The notes beneath the pieces are model-generated. The model worked only from the letters and a program-made list of their open reading frames with translations. It had not been told where the DNA came from and searched no databases. From an uncultured Pseudomonadota bacterium (lineage in GTDB: Bacteria > Pseudomonadota > Alphaproteobacteria > RUG11792), in the NCBI GenBank assembly GCA_902773285.1, contig CACYDS010000021.1, forward strand, positions 1 through 14,164: DNA of 14,164 nucleotides, given 5' to 3'. Of the stretch, positions 6,772 to 14,164 are shown one piece after another. Position 1 is the first letter of the stretch. Every line of letters begins with the position of its first letter. Both the position numbers and the translations under genes were made by a program.

Positions 6772-8936
6772 ATATTTTAAAAACGATTTTTTTCAAAAAT
6801 AGAAAATTAAGAACTGAAATTTTAGTAACATTTTCGGTTTTGTTATTTGTTTTTGTCAGTTGCGAAATTTTTTACTCTAATGACGCAAACAAAAAAATTG
6901 TTTTACAGTTTGAGAAAGATTATTACTCCAATAAAATTTCATCGATGACTGCAAACTGGCTGGACTCGTATTTTAGCCTAGTTGAGCTCGTCGCAAACGT
7001 TTTGTCTAGAAATAAGTTAGTGCAACCAAACAATTCGGCTAAAGGATTTGCTGATTTTGAGGAATTCTTTAAGAAAGCATTGCAAAAAACCCCATTTGCT
7101 TTGACATTTCAGTTGACGCTAAATGATGGTTCTATGCTGCAGGTCAGAAATATTCGTGGAGTCACATCATTTCAGCACAATTTGTCACATTCTCTACCAG
7201 AATACGCTGTGTACGCCATTCGAAAGATGGAACGTATACCTGGAAAAGAGAATATATCCGAATCCTGGGAATACCTGAACAATGATTTCACTCCTATAAT
7301 TAAGGAACATCTGCAAGTCGCTCAATATGATCCACGAGAAAGAAGCTGGTATATCAACACAGTTATCAATAGAAAACTTTTGTGGAGCGAGCCATATGAA
7401 TTCGCGACAAGTAATGAAATTGGCGTCACTGTTTCTACGCCAATTTTGATAAAAAAGAAAAATGAAGCCCATGGAGTAATTTCTATCGATTTTTCATTAA
7501 AGGATTTTGCCGATTTGCTTCACAATGCCAAAACAACAGCGAATTCCTGTATCAGATTAATCAATGATAAGAATGAGATTCTCGCTTCAACCCTCGAAAA
7601 CGAAAAAATAAGCCACCGAGAAAATACTAAAGCTGCCGCGGATAAGTTACTCAAAGTTACAGAAATAAATGATGAAAGTTTGCAATTAGCAACCAAAAAT
7701 CTTATTGGGGAAAACGAAACACATGTCACATATGAGACTAGCGATGGAAAAGCTTTCATTGCCTCAAAAAGAAAACTACATAGCGTTCCATTTTCGATAT
7801 TAACTATTACCCCACAATCCGATTTTACAGAGGTTTTTGACAAGTTGCAGGCAAATATGTTCCTGTTGTCATTGTTTGTCTTTTTGTTCTCATCTGCAAT
7901 AGTTATTATCTTCTCACACAGAATATCAAAACCAATATCGCAACTTTGCAAATCCGCTATCGTGATCGGAAAAATGGATTTTAAAAGTTATTCTGATCCT
8001 CAACAATCCAATATTTTTGAAGTAAAAGAGCTCTCAACAGCGATAGAGCAGATGAAAAGCAGCGTCTCGACTTTTTCAAAATACACGCCGAAAGGTATCG
8101 TAAATGAAATATTAAAAAATGGAGGTGCAACCAGCATTGGCGGTATGACAAAAGAAGTAACGCTGTTTTTTTCAGATATAGAAAAGTTTTCCACAGTTTC
8201 CGAAAAATTACCGGCCGAGTATCTAATTTTTCATCTTTCAGAATATTTCGACGAGCTAACTAAAATCATAACGGAACATAACGGAATAATTGACAAATAT
8301 ATCGGAGATTCAATCATGGCTATTTGGGGAGCTCCAAATCCTGATGAAGATCAAGTCATCAACGCATGCGAAGCTGCATTGAATTGTCAGCAAATGCTGA
8401 AAACATTAAAGGATAAATGGATGTCGCTAGGAAAACCTCCCCTTCCAACTAGAATTGGACTGCATTCTGGAATAGCGATAGTAGGGAACATTGGCTCACA
8501 CGAAAGAGTAAACTTCACAGCTATTGGCAATACAGTTGATATAGCTTCCAGTTTGGAAGGCACAAATAAGATTTATGGCACACGGATTTTAGCATCAGAA
8601 TCGGTAGAAAGTAAGGCTCGTGACAAAATTTTGTTCAGGGTAATTGACAAAGTCTCAGTGAACGGAAGTAGGTCTGGCATCACAATTTTTGAACCACTCT
8701 GCTCTTTACAACAAGTTAACGATATGTATTACAAAATGCTGGAACTTTGCTCAAAATCCAAAGAAGCATTTGAGCTGTATCAGAGCCAAAATTTTAAAGA
8801 CGCGCTGGAGTTATATACCGAAATATCAAAAACATTTCCAGAAAAAGCTAACTCAATCAATGTATTGATCAAACGTTGCGAAGAGTTTTTAGCAACTCCT
8901 CCAAAAAATTGGGACGGAATCAACAGATTATGGTGA
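6768..8936 (+). CDS. Cache-HAMP class III adenylate/guanylate cyclase with altered active site
   Basis: This 722-residue membrane sensor has a transmembrane helix (about 17-36), a periplasmic Cache-type ligand domain (YDPRERSWY at 187-195, then a GVTVSTPI and GVISIDFSL pattern), a second transmembrane helix (about 363-385), a HAMP linker and a class III cyclase domain (about 460-650). Metal-binding Asp470 and Asp514 are present with the canonical 44-residue spacing. Lys510 and Thr584 occupy the purine-recognition positions, the Lys/Thr pair of class IIIb enzymes. The transition-state Asn and Arg (1025 and 1029 in mammalian cyclase) are replaced by Asp591 and Ser595. The tail has a helical, TPR-like stretch and a PPKNWDG motif seen at the end of many such cyclases. 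It overlaps the preceding gene in ATGA. It may be weak, inactive or mechanistically unusual; the product, cAMP or otherwise, is unproven. Confidence 0.88.
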   Translation: MNILKTIFFKNRKLRTEILVTFSVLLFVFVSCEIFYSNDANKKIVLQFEKDYYSNKISSMTANWLDSYFSLVELVANVLSRNKLVQPNNSAKGFADFEEFFKKALQKTPFALTFQLTLNDGSMLQVRNIRGVTSFQHNLSHSLPEYAVYAIRKMERIPGKENISESWEYLNNDFTPIIKEHLQVAQYDPRERSWYINTVINRKLLWSEPYEFATSNEIGVTVSTPILIKKKNEAHGVISIDFSLKDFADLLHNAKTTANSCIRLINDKNEILASTLENEKISHRENTKAAADKLLKVTEINDESLQLATKNLIGENETHVTYETSDGKAFIASKRKLHSVPFSILTITPQSDFTEVFDKLQANMFLLSLFVFLFSSAIVIIFSHRISKPISQLCKSAIVIGKMDFKSYSDPQQSNIFEVKELSTAIEQMKSSVSTFSKYTPKGIVNEILKNGGATSIGGMTKEVTLFFSDIEKFSTVSEKLPAEYLIFHLSEYFDELTKIITEHNGIIDKYIGDSIMAIWGAPNPDEDQVINACEAALNCQQMLKTLKDKWMSLGKPPLPTRIGLHSGIAIVGNIGSHERVNFTAIGNTVDIASSLEGTNKIYGTRILASESVESKARDKILFRVIDKVSVNGSRSGITIFEPLCSLQQVNDMYYKMLELCSKSKEAFELYQSQNFKDALELYTEISKTFPEKANSINVLIKRCEEFLATPPKNWDGINRLW

Positions 8937-8937
8937 G
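8932..8937 (+). promoter_or_regulatory. Ribosome binding site for the SDF transporter
   Basis: GGTGAG overlaps the cyclase stop codon and lies nine bases before the ATG at 8947 but only three before the GTG at 8941. The spacing favours the ATG start. Confidence 0.5.
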
Positions 8938-8946
8938 CGTGTGGGA

Positions 8947-10224
8947 ATGTTTGGAAAGATATCAAAACTTCTAAGTAGCGGATACACAACTGTAATAGCT
9001 GCCGTATGTGCGATTTTTATCGGCGTATGTTTTCCTGACACAGGCAAATTATTTGCACTACCCGGAAATATATTTTTAACTTTGATTTCCATATCTGTAA
9101 TTCCCATTATATTTTCGTCGGTAACATGCAGCATTATAAAAATGCTTTCAAATAAATTTGCTGAAATTACTGTATCCAAAATAATATTTACGTTCACGAG
9201 TATACTAATTTTAGCCGGAGGTATCGGGATTTTAGTTGGCATCACGTCACATTCTGGTGAAAAAATCATGAGCTCAAAGCTTATAGCTAACATGATTTTT
9301 CAAGATATGCAAAAATCCATCGCTACATTATCTCTTTTTGATCCTCTTGATACATTGCAAAAATTTTCTTTTTCCAATTTTGTCACAACGTTATTGCCAA
9401 AAAATCCATTCGCAGCATTTGCAGAAGGAAACATAATTCAGATACTATCTGTTTCCATTTTAGTTGGTTTTGCCATAGCCCATCTAGATTCACAAAAAAG
9501 CGAAGTGTCATTGAGAAGTTTAACTGTTCTTATGCAATCATTTAAGAAAATTCTCAAAATCCCGACTAAAATTCTTCCTATTGGAATGTTTTGTCTTCTA
9601 TCGAGCAATGTATCCAAAGTAAATTTTGAAGATATGATCGCAATGACACACTTTATATCAAGTGCATTCATCGCTTTTTGTATCTTGATACTGCTAGCTT
9701 TGTGCATTTTTGCAATGTATAGTCCAATTGGATTTTTTAAATCAATAAAATCCATAAAGGAAGCGGTCATTATTGCATTTTCAACCTGTAGCAATCAGGC
9801 AACTCTGCCATTTTTAATTGCCGCTTTAAGAGATAAATTTAGACTTGCGGAGCAAGCTGTCAATTTGGCGATTCCGCTCGGGATTACTATGTGCCGGGCT
9901 GGTAATGTTGCATACTATGCATTTGTGTCAATGTTCATTGCTTCGGTATATAACCACCCTCTTTCTATTTATGAACAAGGATTTATTGTATTGGGAGCTA
10001 TAATGACTAGTTTTGCATCGTCAGGCGCAAACGGAATTATTGCGATTAGTATGATCTCAATAATTTTAGACCCCTTAAATCTGTCAATAGATTCCCTCAT
10101 CCTCATACTTGTAGCTGTAGATCCGCTAATCGAGCCGATCAGAACCATAACGTCCCTTATTATGAATGCAGCAGTTTCTTGCCTCATCATAAATGGAAAA
10201 AGACGGAGGCTACAGTGCAAATAA
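8947..10224 (+). CDS. SDF-family (glutamate/dicarboxylate symporter-like) transporter with altered cation sites
   Basis: The 425-residue hydrophobic protein matches the dicarboxylate/amino acid:cation symporter fold. Early helices include a SVIPIIFSSVTCSIIK segment like the family's MLVVPLVF region; an HP1/TM7 region has FSTCSNQATLP; an HP2-like ASSGANGIIAI follows; TM8 reads VDPLIEPIRT. Compared with the archaeal homologue GltPh, the TM7 signature NMDGT is CRAGN (316-320), so Asn310 and Asp312 become Cys and Ala, with an Arg at Met311. In TM8 Asp390 (Asp392 here) and substrate-binding Arg397 (Arg399) are kept, Asp394 is Glu396, Asn401 is Ser403 and Asp405 is Asn407. The residues that bind sodium in GltPh are thus largely lost, while an anionic substrate remains plausible. 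A GTG at 8941 is an alternative start. It begins ten bases after the cyclase and its stop overlaps the next gene by ten bases. Confidence 0.85.
   Translation: MFGKISKLLSSGYTTVIAAVCAIFIGVCFPDTGKLFALPGNIFLTLISISVIPIIFSSVTCSIIKMLSNKFAEITVSKIIFTFTSILILAGGIGILVGITSHSGEKIMSSKLIANMIFQDMQKSIATLSLFDPLDTLQKFSFSNFVTTLLPKNPFAAFAEGNIIQILSVSILVGFAIAHLDSQKSEVSLRSLTVLMQSFKKILKIPTKILPIGMFCLLSSNVSKVNFEDMIAMTHFISSAFIAFCILILLALCIFAMYSPIGFFKSIKSIKEAVIIAFSTCSNQATLPFLIAALRDKFRLAEQAVNLAIPLGITMCRAGNVAYYAFVSMFIASVYNHPLSIYEQGFIVLGAIMTSFASSGANGIIAISMISIILDPLNLSIDSLILILVAVDPLIEPIRTITSLIMNAAVSCLIINGKRRRLQCK
10205..10209 (+). promoter_or_regulatory. Ribosome binding site fixing the DUF1015 gene start
   Basis: GGAGG sits five bases before the GTG at 10215, inside the end of the transporter gene. 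No comparable site precedes the TTG at 10179 in the same frame. This makes GTG 10215 the likely start and implies coupled translation. Confidence 0.7.
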
Positions 10225-11282
10225 GTGCATTCCGTGCCATTAGATTTAACTCAGATTATTGGAATTTTCCGACGCACCTTAATATGGAAAACGGTGCCGA
10301 TAAGGTTCAGCAAACGCAGGATATATTGGCGTATTTGAATACTCAGATAGCAAATGGTTCTGCAAAAATCGATGCGATTCCGGGGTTATACGTCCTTCGA
10401 ACAACATCTAGTCAAAAAAGAGTTATATCGATCATAGGTGAAATTGATTATAACGAAAAATCAGTTCTATTTGTGAATGAAGAAATACATCTTCCAAAAT
10501 TGGAACGTTATAAATCAATGTTTCAGAAGTTTAAAATTCAGACAAGTCCAGTGTTAACTTTTTATAAAAATCACATTTCAATAGAGACAATGGTCGCCGA
10601 CGTATTAAACACACTTCCAACAATAAGTGTAAATATTGGTGGAGTACTGTATGAATTATGGTACATCTGCAATGCCCTAGGAATAAGTCAAATCAAAAAA
10701 GCACTAAAATCTATTGACCGTCTATACATCGCCGATGGACATCATAGATTTTCGTTATTCACTAGTCTAGCTTCTAAGCTTTCTGCGAAATTGATAATTT
10801 CTGTTACTGATGCAAATTCAATACTTTTAAAAAGTTGCCATCGAGTTGTTTGCGGGGCAATTTCTGCGAATTGGCACGAGAACATTCTTCAACTCGGCAA
10901 CATCGAAAGAATCAATTCGTTCGATAATGTCGCTGGAAAAGTGGTTTTGATTTTTCCAACAGGCGAAAATTTAGCTGTCGACTTTATGGAGCAGCAAGCC
11001 GATAAAAATATTTTCGATATTGTAAAAAAAGATGTTATTGAAACTGGCTTTGGTGTTAAAGAGTATGACGACAACGTGTTCCCGCTTCCAGGAAATGTTT
11101 CTCCCACCGAAGCAAAAACAATATTCAATCTGTATAAAAATGCTTCGGTAGCAATATTCGTTCCAAGCATCAATGTTTCAGATTTCTTAGATGTCATAGA
11201 CAATGGACACAAGTTGCCAGCAACATCCACATGGTTCGAACCTAAAATCGTTGATGGTTTTATTTTACGAAAATTTTCATAA
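10215..11282 (+). CDS. DUF1015 family protein
   Basis: The 355-residue protein has the diagnostic YIADGHHRF motif (Tyr-Ile, Ala173, Asp174, Gly175, His176, His177, Arg178). It also has the family's closing pattern, here LPATSTWFEPKIVDGFI against the usual MPxKSTYFYPK. The start is ISAFRAIRF, close to the family's ISPFKAxRP opening. The region that is normally PPYDV is not evident, and the protein is shorter than the 400-odd residues common in the family, so the N-terminal part is divergent. No membrane segment or signal peptide is seen, so it should be cytosolic. The biochemical function of DUF1015 is not established. The start is the GTG with GGAGG five bases upstream. It overlaps the transporter gene by ten bases, so it belongs to the sensor/transport cluster by transcription and perhaps by function. 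Confidence 0.8.
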   Translation: MQISAFRAIRFNSDYWNFPTHLNMENGADKVQQTQDILAYLNTQIANGSAKIDAIPGLYVLRTTSSQKRVISIIGEIDYNEKSVLFVNEEIHLPKLERYKSMFQKFKIQTSPVLTFYKNHISIETMVADVLNTLPTISVNIGGVLYELWYICNALGISQIKKALKSIDRLYIADGHHRFSLFTSLASKLSAKLIISVTDANSILLKSCHRVVCGAISANWHENILQLGNIERINSFDNVAGKVVLIFPTGENLAVDFMEQQADKNIFDIVKKDVIETGFGVKEYDDNVFPLPGNVSPTEAKTIFNLYKNASVAIFVPSINVSDFLDVIDNGHKLPATSTWFEPKIVDGFILRKFS

Positions 11283-11350
11283 CTCCTGTTTCAATCAGTT
11301 CCAAAGATGTTATACTTCGTCACAAAGCTAGTATATATCAAGGCATAAAA

Positions 11351-11929
11351 GTGGCAAAATTGTATTTCTATTATTCGGCGATGAATGCTGGCAAGACGAC
11401 CAAGTTACTACAGAGTAGTTTTAATTACAACGAACGGGGGATGGATACAATTTTATACACCTTTAGGTTTGATAACAGATTTGGCGAATCCAAAATCGCG
11501 TCGCGAATCGGGCTCGCAAAAAATTCGTACACATATGATAGCAGCACCCATCTTTTCGATGATATAAAAAGCAAGATAGGCAGCAAAACCGCCTGCATTT
11601 TTGTAGATGAGGCACAGTTTTTAAATAAGCAACAAGTTATGGATTTATGCAGAGTTGTTGATGAACTCAGAATTCCTGTTCTAGCTTATGGGCTACGTAC
11701 AGATTTTCTAGGAGAAGCATTTGAAGGCAGTAAGTATTTACTACTATGGGCAGATGAATTGATCGAAGTAAAGACTATATGCCATTGCGGCAAAAAAGCT
11801 ACTATGAATGCAAAATTTGACGAAATGAAACGTGTAATCAGGGATGGAGATCAGATTGACATTGGCGGCAATGAAAAATATACATCTCTTTGTCGAAAAC
11901 ATTATTTTGAAGGCAATATCGGGGAATAA
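11351..11929 (+). CDS. tdk: Thymidine kinase (type II)
   Basis: Thymidine kinase phosphorylates thymidine with ATP to dTMP in nucleotide salvage. The 192-residue length is typical of the bacterial type II family. The Walker A loop is SAMNAGKTT (9-17, Lys15), the Walker B/catalytic segment is VDEAQF (85-90, catalytic Glu87), and YGLRTDFLGEAFEGS (113-127) forms the lasso and substrate region. Cys144, Cys146, Cys181 and His184 are placed as the structural zinc ligands. All key residues are present, so it should be active. The GTG start has AAGG seven bases upstream and gives the normal short N-terminus. It lies 68 bases after the DUF1015 gene. A weak TATACT at 11311-11316 with TTTCAA at 11289-11294 could be its own promoter. 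Confidence 0.93.
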   Translation: MAKLYFYYSAMNAGKTTKLLQSSFNYNERGMDTILYTFRFDNRFGESKIASRIGLAKNSYTYDSSTHLFDDIKSKIGSKTACIFVDEAQFLNKQQVMDLCRVVDELRIPVLAYGLRTDFLGEAFEGSKYLLLWADELIEVKTICHCGKKATMNAKFDEMKRVIRDGDQIDIGGNEKYTSLCRKHYFEGNIGE

Positions 11930-12035
11930 CTGATAACTCTAGGAAATAGAAGTAGAAAAATTTTTTAGTGGGAAAGGCCCCCTAGTTAGCAATGCATTCC
12001 AAATATGTAGGTTCTTTATGATATCTTGCTTTTGG

Positions 12036-12058
12036 ATTCATGAATAACTCGCATGAAT
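12036..12058. repeat. Palindrome with a repeated half-site upstream of groES
   Basis: ATTCATGAAT (12036-12045) is a perfect 10-base palindrome, and a CATGAAT copy recurs at 12052-12058. The outer ATTCATG and CATGAAT form an inverted repeat with a 9-base spacer. It lies about 100 bases before groES in otherwise gene-free DNA (11930-12156). It may be an operator or chance in AT-rich sequence. Confidence 0.3.
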
Positions 12059-12101
12059 GAGAGAAATTTGCGTATGATGAAAATTTTTTTTTCAAAGCCC
12101 A

Positions 12102-12130
12102 TTGACTAATTTGAATTTGTATCATAAACT
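12102..12130 (+). promoter_or_regulatory. Putative groESL promoter
   Basis: TTGACT (12102-12107) and TAAACT (12125-12130) are 17 bases apart, fitting a sigma70-type promoter. Transcription would start near 12137, inside the CIRCE element. I see no clear sigma32 (RpoH) signature. Confidence 0.5.
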
Positions 12131-12155
12131 AGCACTCGAAAGGAGAGACTGCTAA
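12129..12155 (+). promoter_or_regulatory. CIRCE-like HrcA operator at the groES start
   Basis: The element reads CTAGCACTC, nine bases, GACTGCTAA, against the CIRCE consensus TTAGCACTC-N9-GAGTGCTAA: one mismatch in each arm with exact spacing. The 9-base spacer, GAAAGGAGA, contains the groES Shine-Dalgarno site, and the right arm ends one base before the ATG. HrcA, the CIRCE repressor, would block transcription here; folding of the arms in the mRNA could also mask the ribosome site. The hrcA gene is not in the window. Confidence 0.85.
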
Positions 12156-12156
12156 T

Positions 12157-12450
12157 ATGTCAATAAAATTTAAACCATTATATGATAGAGTTTTGGTGGA
12201 ACGCCTAGAGTCTGAGGAAAAGACAGCGGGTGGAATTATTATTCCAGATACAGCCAAGGAAAAACCTATGGAAGGCTTAGTGATCGCCGTGGGAAATGGA
12301 ACAAAAAATGATAAAGGTGATATTGTTCCCCTACAAGTGAAAGCTGGAGATAAAATCCTATTTGGCAAGTGGTCTGGAACAGAAATAAAACTCGAAGGAA
12401 AAGATTATCTGGTCATGAAAGAGTCAGATATTATGGGAATATTTGAATAA
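12157..12450 (+). CDS. groES: Co-chaperonin GroES (Hsp10)
   Basis: GroES is the heptameric lid that closes the GroEL folding chamber in the cytosol. The 97-residue length is standard. The start is KFKPLYDRVLVERL, followed by the mobile loop around 17-34, in which GGIII (25-29) is the GroEL-contacting hydrophobic tripeptide region, and IIPDTAKEKP. The end, DYLVMKESDIMGIFE, is typical. AAAGGAG lies within the CIRCE spacer before the ATG. The groEL start follows 11 bases after the stop, the usual operon order. Confidence 0.97.
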   Translation: MSIKFKPLYDRVLVERLESEEKTAGGIIIPDTAKEKPMEGLVIAVGNGTKNDKGDIVPLQVKAGDKILFGKWSGTEIKLEGKDYLVMKESDIMGIFE

Positions 12451-12461
12451 GGAGAATAAAG

Positions 12462-14102
12462 ATGTCAGCAAAGGAATTAAAATTTAGCGCAGATGCAAGA
12501 GAACAAATCCTTAAAGGTGTAAATACTCTTGCTAATGCAGTTAGAGTTACAATGGGGCCAAAAGGTCGTAATGTTTTGATAGAAAAGTCCTATGGAGCGC
12601 CGAGAATCACAAAAGACGGTGTTTCGGTTGCCAAAGAAATAGAAGTTTCCGAAAAATTTGAAAATGTCGGAGCTCAAATGGTCAAAGAAGTAGCAAACAA
12701 AACTTCTGACTTAGCTGGAGATGGAACCACAACAGCAACAGTTTTGGCACAAGCTATTTTGACCGAAGGAATTAAATCTGTATCTGCTGGTGCAAATCCG
12801 ATGGATTTGTTGCGTGGCATCAATATGGCGGTTGATTCTACAGTTAAGTTCTTGAAGGAAAAATCAAAACCAGTTTCTACAAATGAAGAGATAGTTCAAG
12901 TTGGTACGATTTCTGCGAATGGCGAAAAGGAAATCGGAGAGATGCTGGCTAATGCTGTTTCCAAGGTTGGAAAAGAGGGCGTAATCACGATCGAGGAAGC
13001 AAAGTCGTTCCAGACTGAACTGGATGTGGTCGAGGGTATGCAATTTGACAAGGGCTATATTTCACCCTATTTCGTGACAAATTCTGAAAAAATGACTGCA
13101 GAGTTAGAAAATCCATACATCTTGATACACGAGAAGAAGCTCTCTGGGTTACAGCCGATGTTACCGGTTTTAGAAGCAGTAGCACAGTCTGGTCGTCCAC
13201 TATTGATCATAGCTGAGGACATCGAAGGTGAGGCGCTCGCAACATTGGTCGTTAACAAGTTGCGAGGTGGACTAAGAGTGGCAGCTGTGAAAGCCCCTGG
13301 CTTTGGTGACAGAAGAAAAGCAATGCTTGAAGATATCGCTATTCTAACCGGTGGCACTCTCATTTCTGAAGATGTTGGAATTAAACTCGAGAACGTCAAT
13401 ATCACAATGCTTGGTTCCGCAAAGAAAGTCACTATAACGAAAGATGACACGACAATAGTTGAAGGAGCTGGACGGAAGGACGACATAACGGCTCGTTGCA
13501 ATCAAATAAAAGCACAGATAGAAGCTTCGACATCTGATTATGACATCGAGAAGATGAAAGAGCGTTTGGCTAAACTGGCTGGTGGCGTTGCTGTCATACG
13601 TGTTGGTGGCGCGACAGAAGTTGAGGTCAAAGAGAAGAAAGACCGTGTGGACGATGCAATGCACGCAACGAAAGCTGCAATTGAAGAAGGCGTAGTTCCT
13701 GGCGGTGGCGTAGCTTTGTTGCGTTCCATCGAGAAACTTGACTCTTTGGCTGCAAAAAATGAAGACCAAAAGATTGGTATCAACATTATTCGTCATGCAC
13801 TAATGGCTCCTGCTCGTCAAATTTCGAACAACGCAGGAGTTGAAGGTTCAGTTGTAATCTCAAAAATACTGGATAACAAGGACTATAACTACGGATATGA
13901 TGCTTCAAAAGATGAGTACACCGATATGATAAAATCTGGGATAATCGATCCAACAAAAGTTGTTCGTACCGCATTGCAAGACGCGGCATCGATAGCAGGA
14001 CTACTACTAACAACCGAGTGCGTAATAACCGAAAAACCAGAACCTAAAGAAGCGTGTAGCCACGCAAATCCAGGCATGGGTGGTATGGGAGGAATGTATT
14101 AA
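12462..14102 (+). CDS. groEL: Chaperonin GroEL (Hsp60)
   Basis: GroEL is the 14-subunit ATP-driven folding chamber. At 546 residues it is full length. The equatorial ATP site has VTMGPKGRNV (29-38) and GDGTTT (86-91, with Asp87 at the catalytic metal position). The apical region includes GYISPYFVTN and LLIIAEDIEGEAL. The second equatorial half has RVDDAMHATKAAIEEG followed by VVPGGGVALLR, with an Asp at the position of the E. coli catalytic Asp398. The tail is the flexible Gly-Met repeat GMGGMGGMY. TAAGGAG overlapping the groES stop is the ribosome site. Residue choice is alphaproteobacterial in character. A terminator follows the stop. Confidence 0.98.
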   Translation: MSAKELKFSADAREQILKGVNTLANAVRVTMGPKGRNVLIEKSYGAPRITKDGVSVAKEIEVSEKFENVGAQMVKEVANKTSDLAGDGTTTATVLAQAILTEGIKSVSAGANPMDLLRGINMAVDSTVKFLKEKSKPVSTNEEIVQVGTISANGEKEIGEMLANAVSKVGKEGVITIEEAKSFQTELDVVEGMQFDKGYISPYFVTNSEKMTAELENPYILIHEKKLSGLQPMLPVLEAVAQSGRPLLIIAEDIEGEALATLVVNKLRGGLRVAAVKAPGFGDRRKAMLEDIAILTGGTLISEDVGIKLENVNITMLGSAKKVTITKDDTTIVEGAGRKDDITARCNQIKAQIEASTSDYDIEKMKERLAKLAGGVAVIRVGGATEVEVKEKKDRVDDAMHATKAAIEEGVVPGGGVALLRSIEKLDSLAAKNEDQKIGINIIRHALMAPARQISNNAGVEGSVVISKILDNKDYNYGYDASKDEYTDMIKSGIIDPTKVVRTALQDAASIAGLLLTTECVITEKPEPKEACSHANPGMGGMGGMY

Positions 14103-14115
14103 ACCATATAGGAAA

Positions 14116-14149
14116 AGGACGGTGTACTACCGTCCTCCCTACATTTTTT
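14116..14149 (+). terminator. Terminator of groESL
   Basis: An 8-bp perfect stem, AGGACGGT (14116-14123) with ACCGTCCT (14129-14136), has a 5-base loop. A run of six T residues occurs at 14144-14149, seven bases beyond the stem, with AGG upstream able to pair with CCT in between. It lies directly after groEL. Confidence 0.7.
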
Positions 14150-14164
14150 GCTGCAGCATATTGC

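Noticed and set aside
11385..11567. 60-codon + strand frame inside tdk
   Set aside because: It is an alternative frame of thymidine kinase, whose motifs are complete in the main frame.
11939..11985. Possible tdk terminator (CTAGG/CCTAG arms with T-run between)
   Set aside because: The arms are only five bases and the T-run lies inside the loop, not after the stem.
13344..13796. 150-codon minus-strand open frame inside groEL
   Set aside because: It lies wholly within the unambiguous groEL coding frame, and its translation is low-complexity and unlike any family.

Overview
The window is an AT-rich stretch of a Gram-negative genome. The GroEL/GroES proteins, a CIRCE-like operator, a Kdo (LPS) biosynthesis gene and a signal-peptide-bearing beta-barrel protein together suggest an alphaproteobacterium, and the divergence of several proteins fits a host-associated lineage such as Holosporales or a relative. 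That placement is inference from reading the proteins, not from a search. All recognisable genes are on the + strand.

Layout. Bases 1-66 are the tail of an unidentified gene, followed by a short hairpin. Bases 144-908 encode a small outer-membrane beta-barrel protein. Bases 909-1121 are an intergenic region with two strong, comparatively GC-rich hairpins. Bases 1122-1655 encode a two-helix membrane protein of phage (holin-like) type that stands alone with no other phage gene. Bases 1863-5556 form a tight operon, kdsA-pepP-pgk, with a near-consensus sigma70 promoter before it and a good terminator after it.

Bases 5773-11282 are the most unusual part: four genes packed with 4-base or 10-base overlaps or a gap of about 10 bases. 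They encode a membrane-anchored family-3 solute-binding protein, a Cache-HAMP class III nucleotide cyclase, a glutamate/dicarboxylate-type (SDF family) transporter and a DUF1015 protein. The cyclase keeps both metal aspartates and its purine-recognition residues, but the two transition-state residues are replaced (Asn to Asp591, Arg to Ser595). The transporter keeps its substrate-binding Arg but has lost the acidic residues that bind sodium in characterised relatives. Binding proteins coupled to a sensor cyclase and an altered transporter suggest a ligand-sensing module not matching a standard uptake operon; this is a hypothesis.

The window ends with thymidine kinase (11351-11929) and the heat-shock operon groES-groEL (12157-14102). 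A degenerate CIRCE element abuts the groES start codon and contains the groES ribosome binding site in its spacer; a terminator follows groEL. No tRNA, rRNA, CRISPR array or insertion sequence was recognised, and no gene-free stretch exceeds 300 bases.
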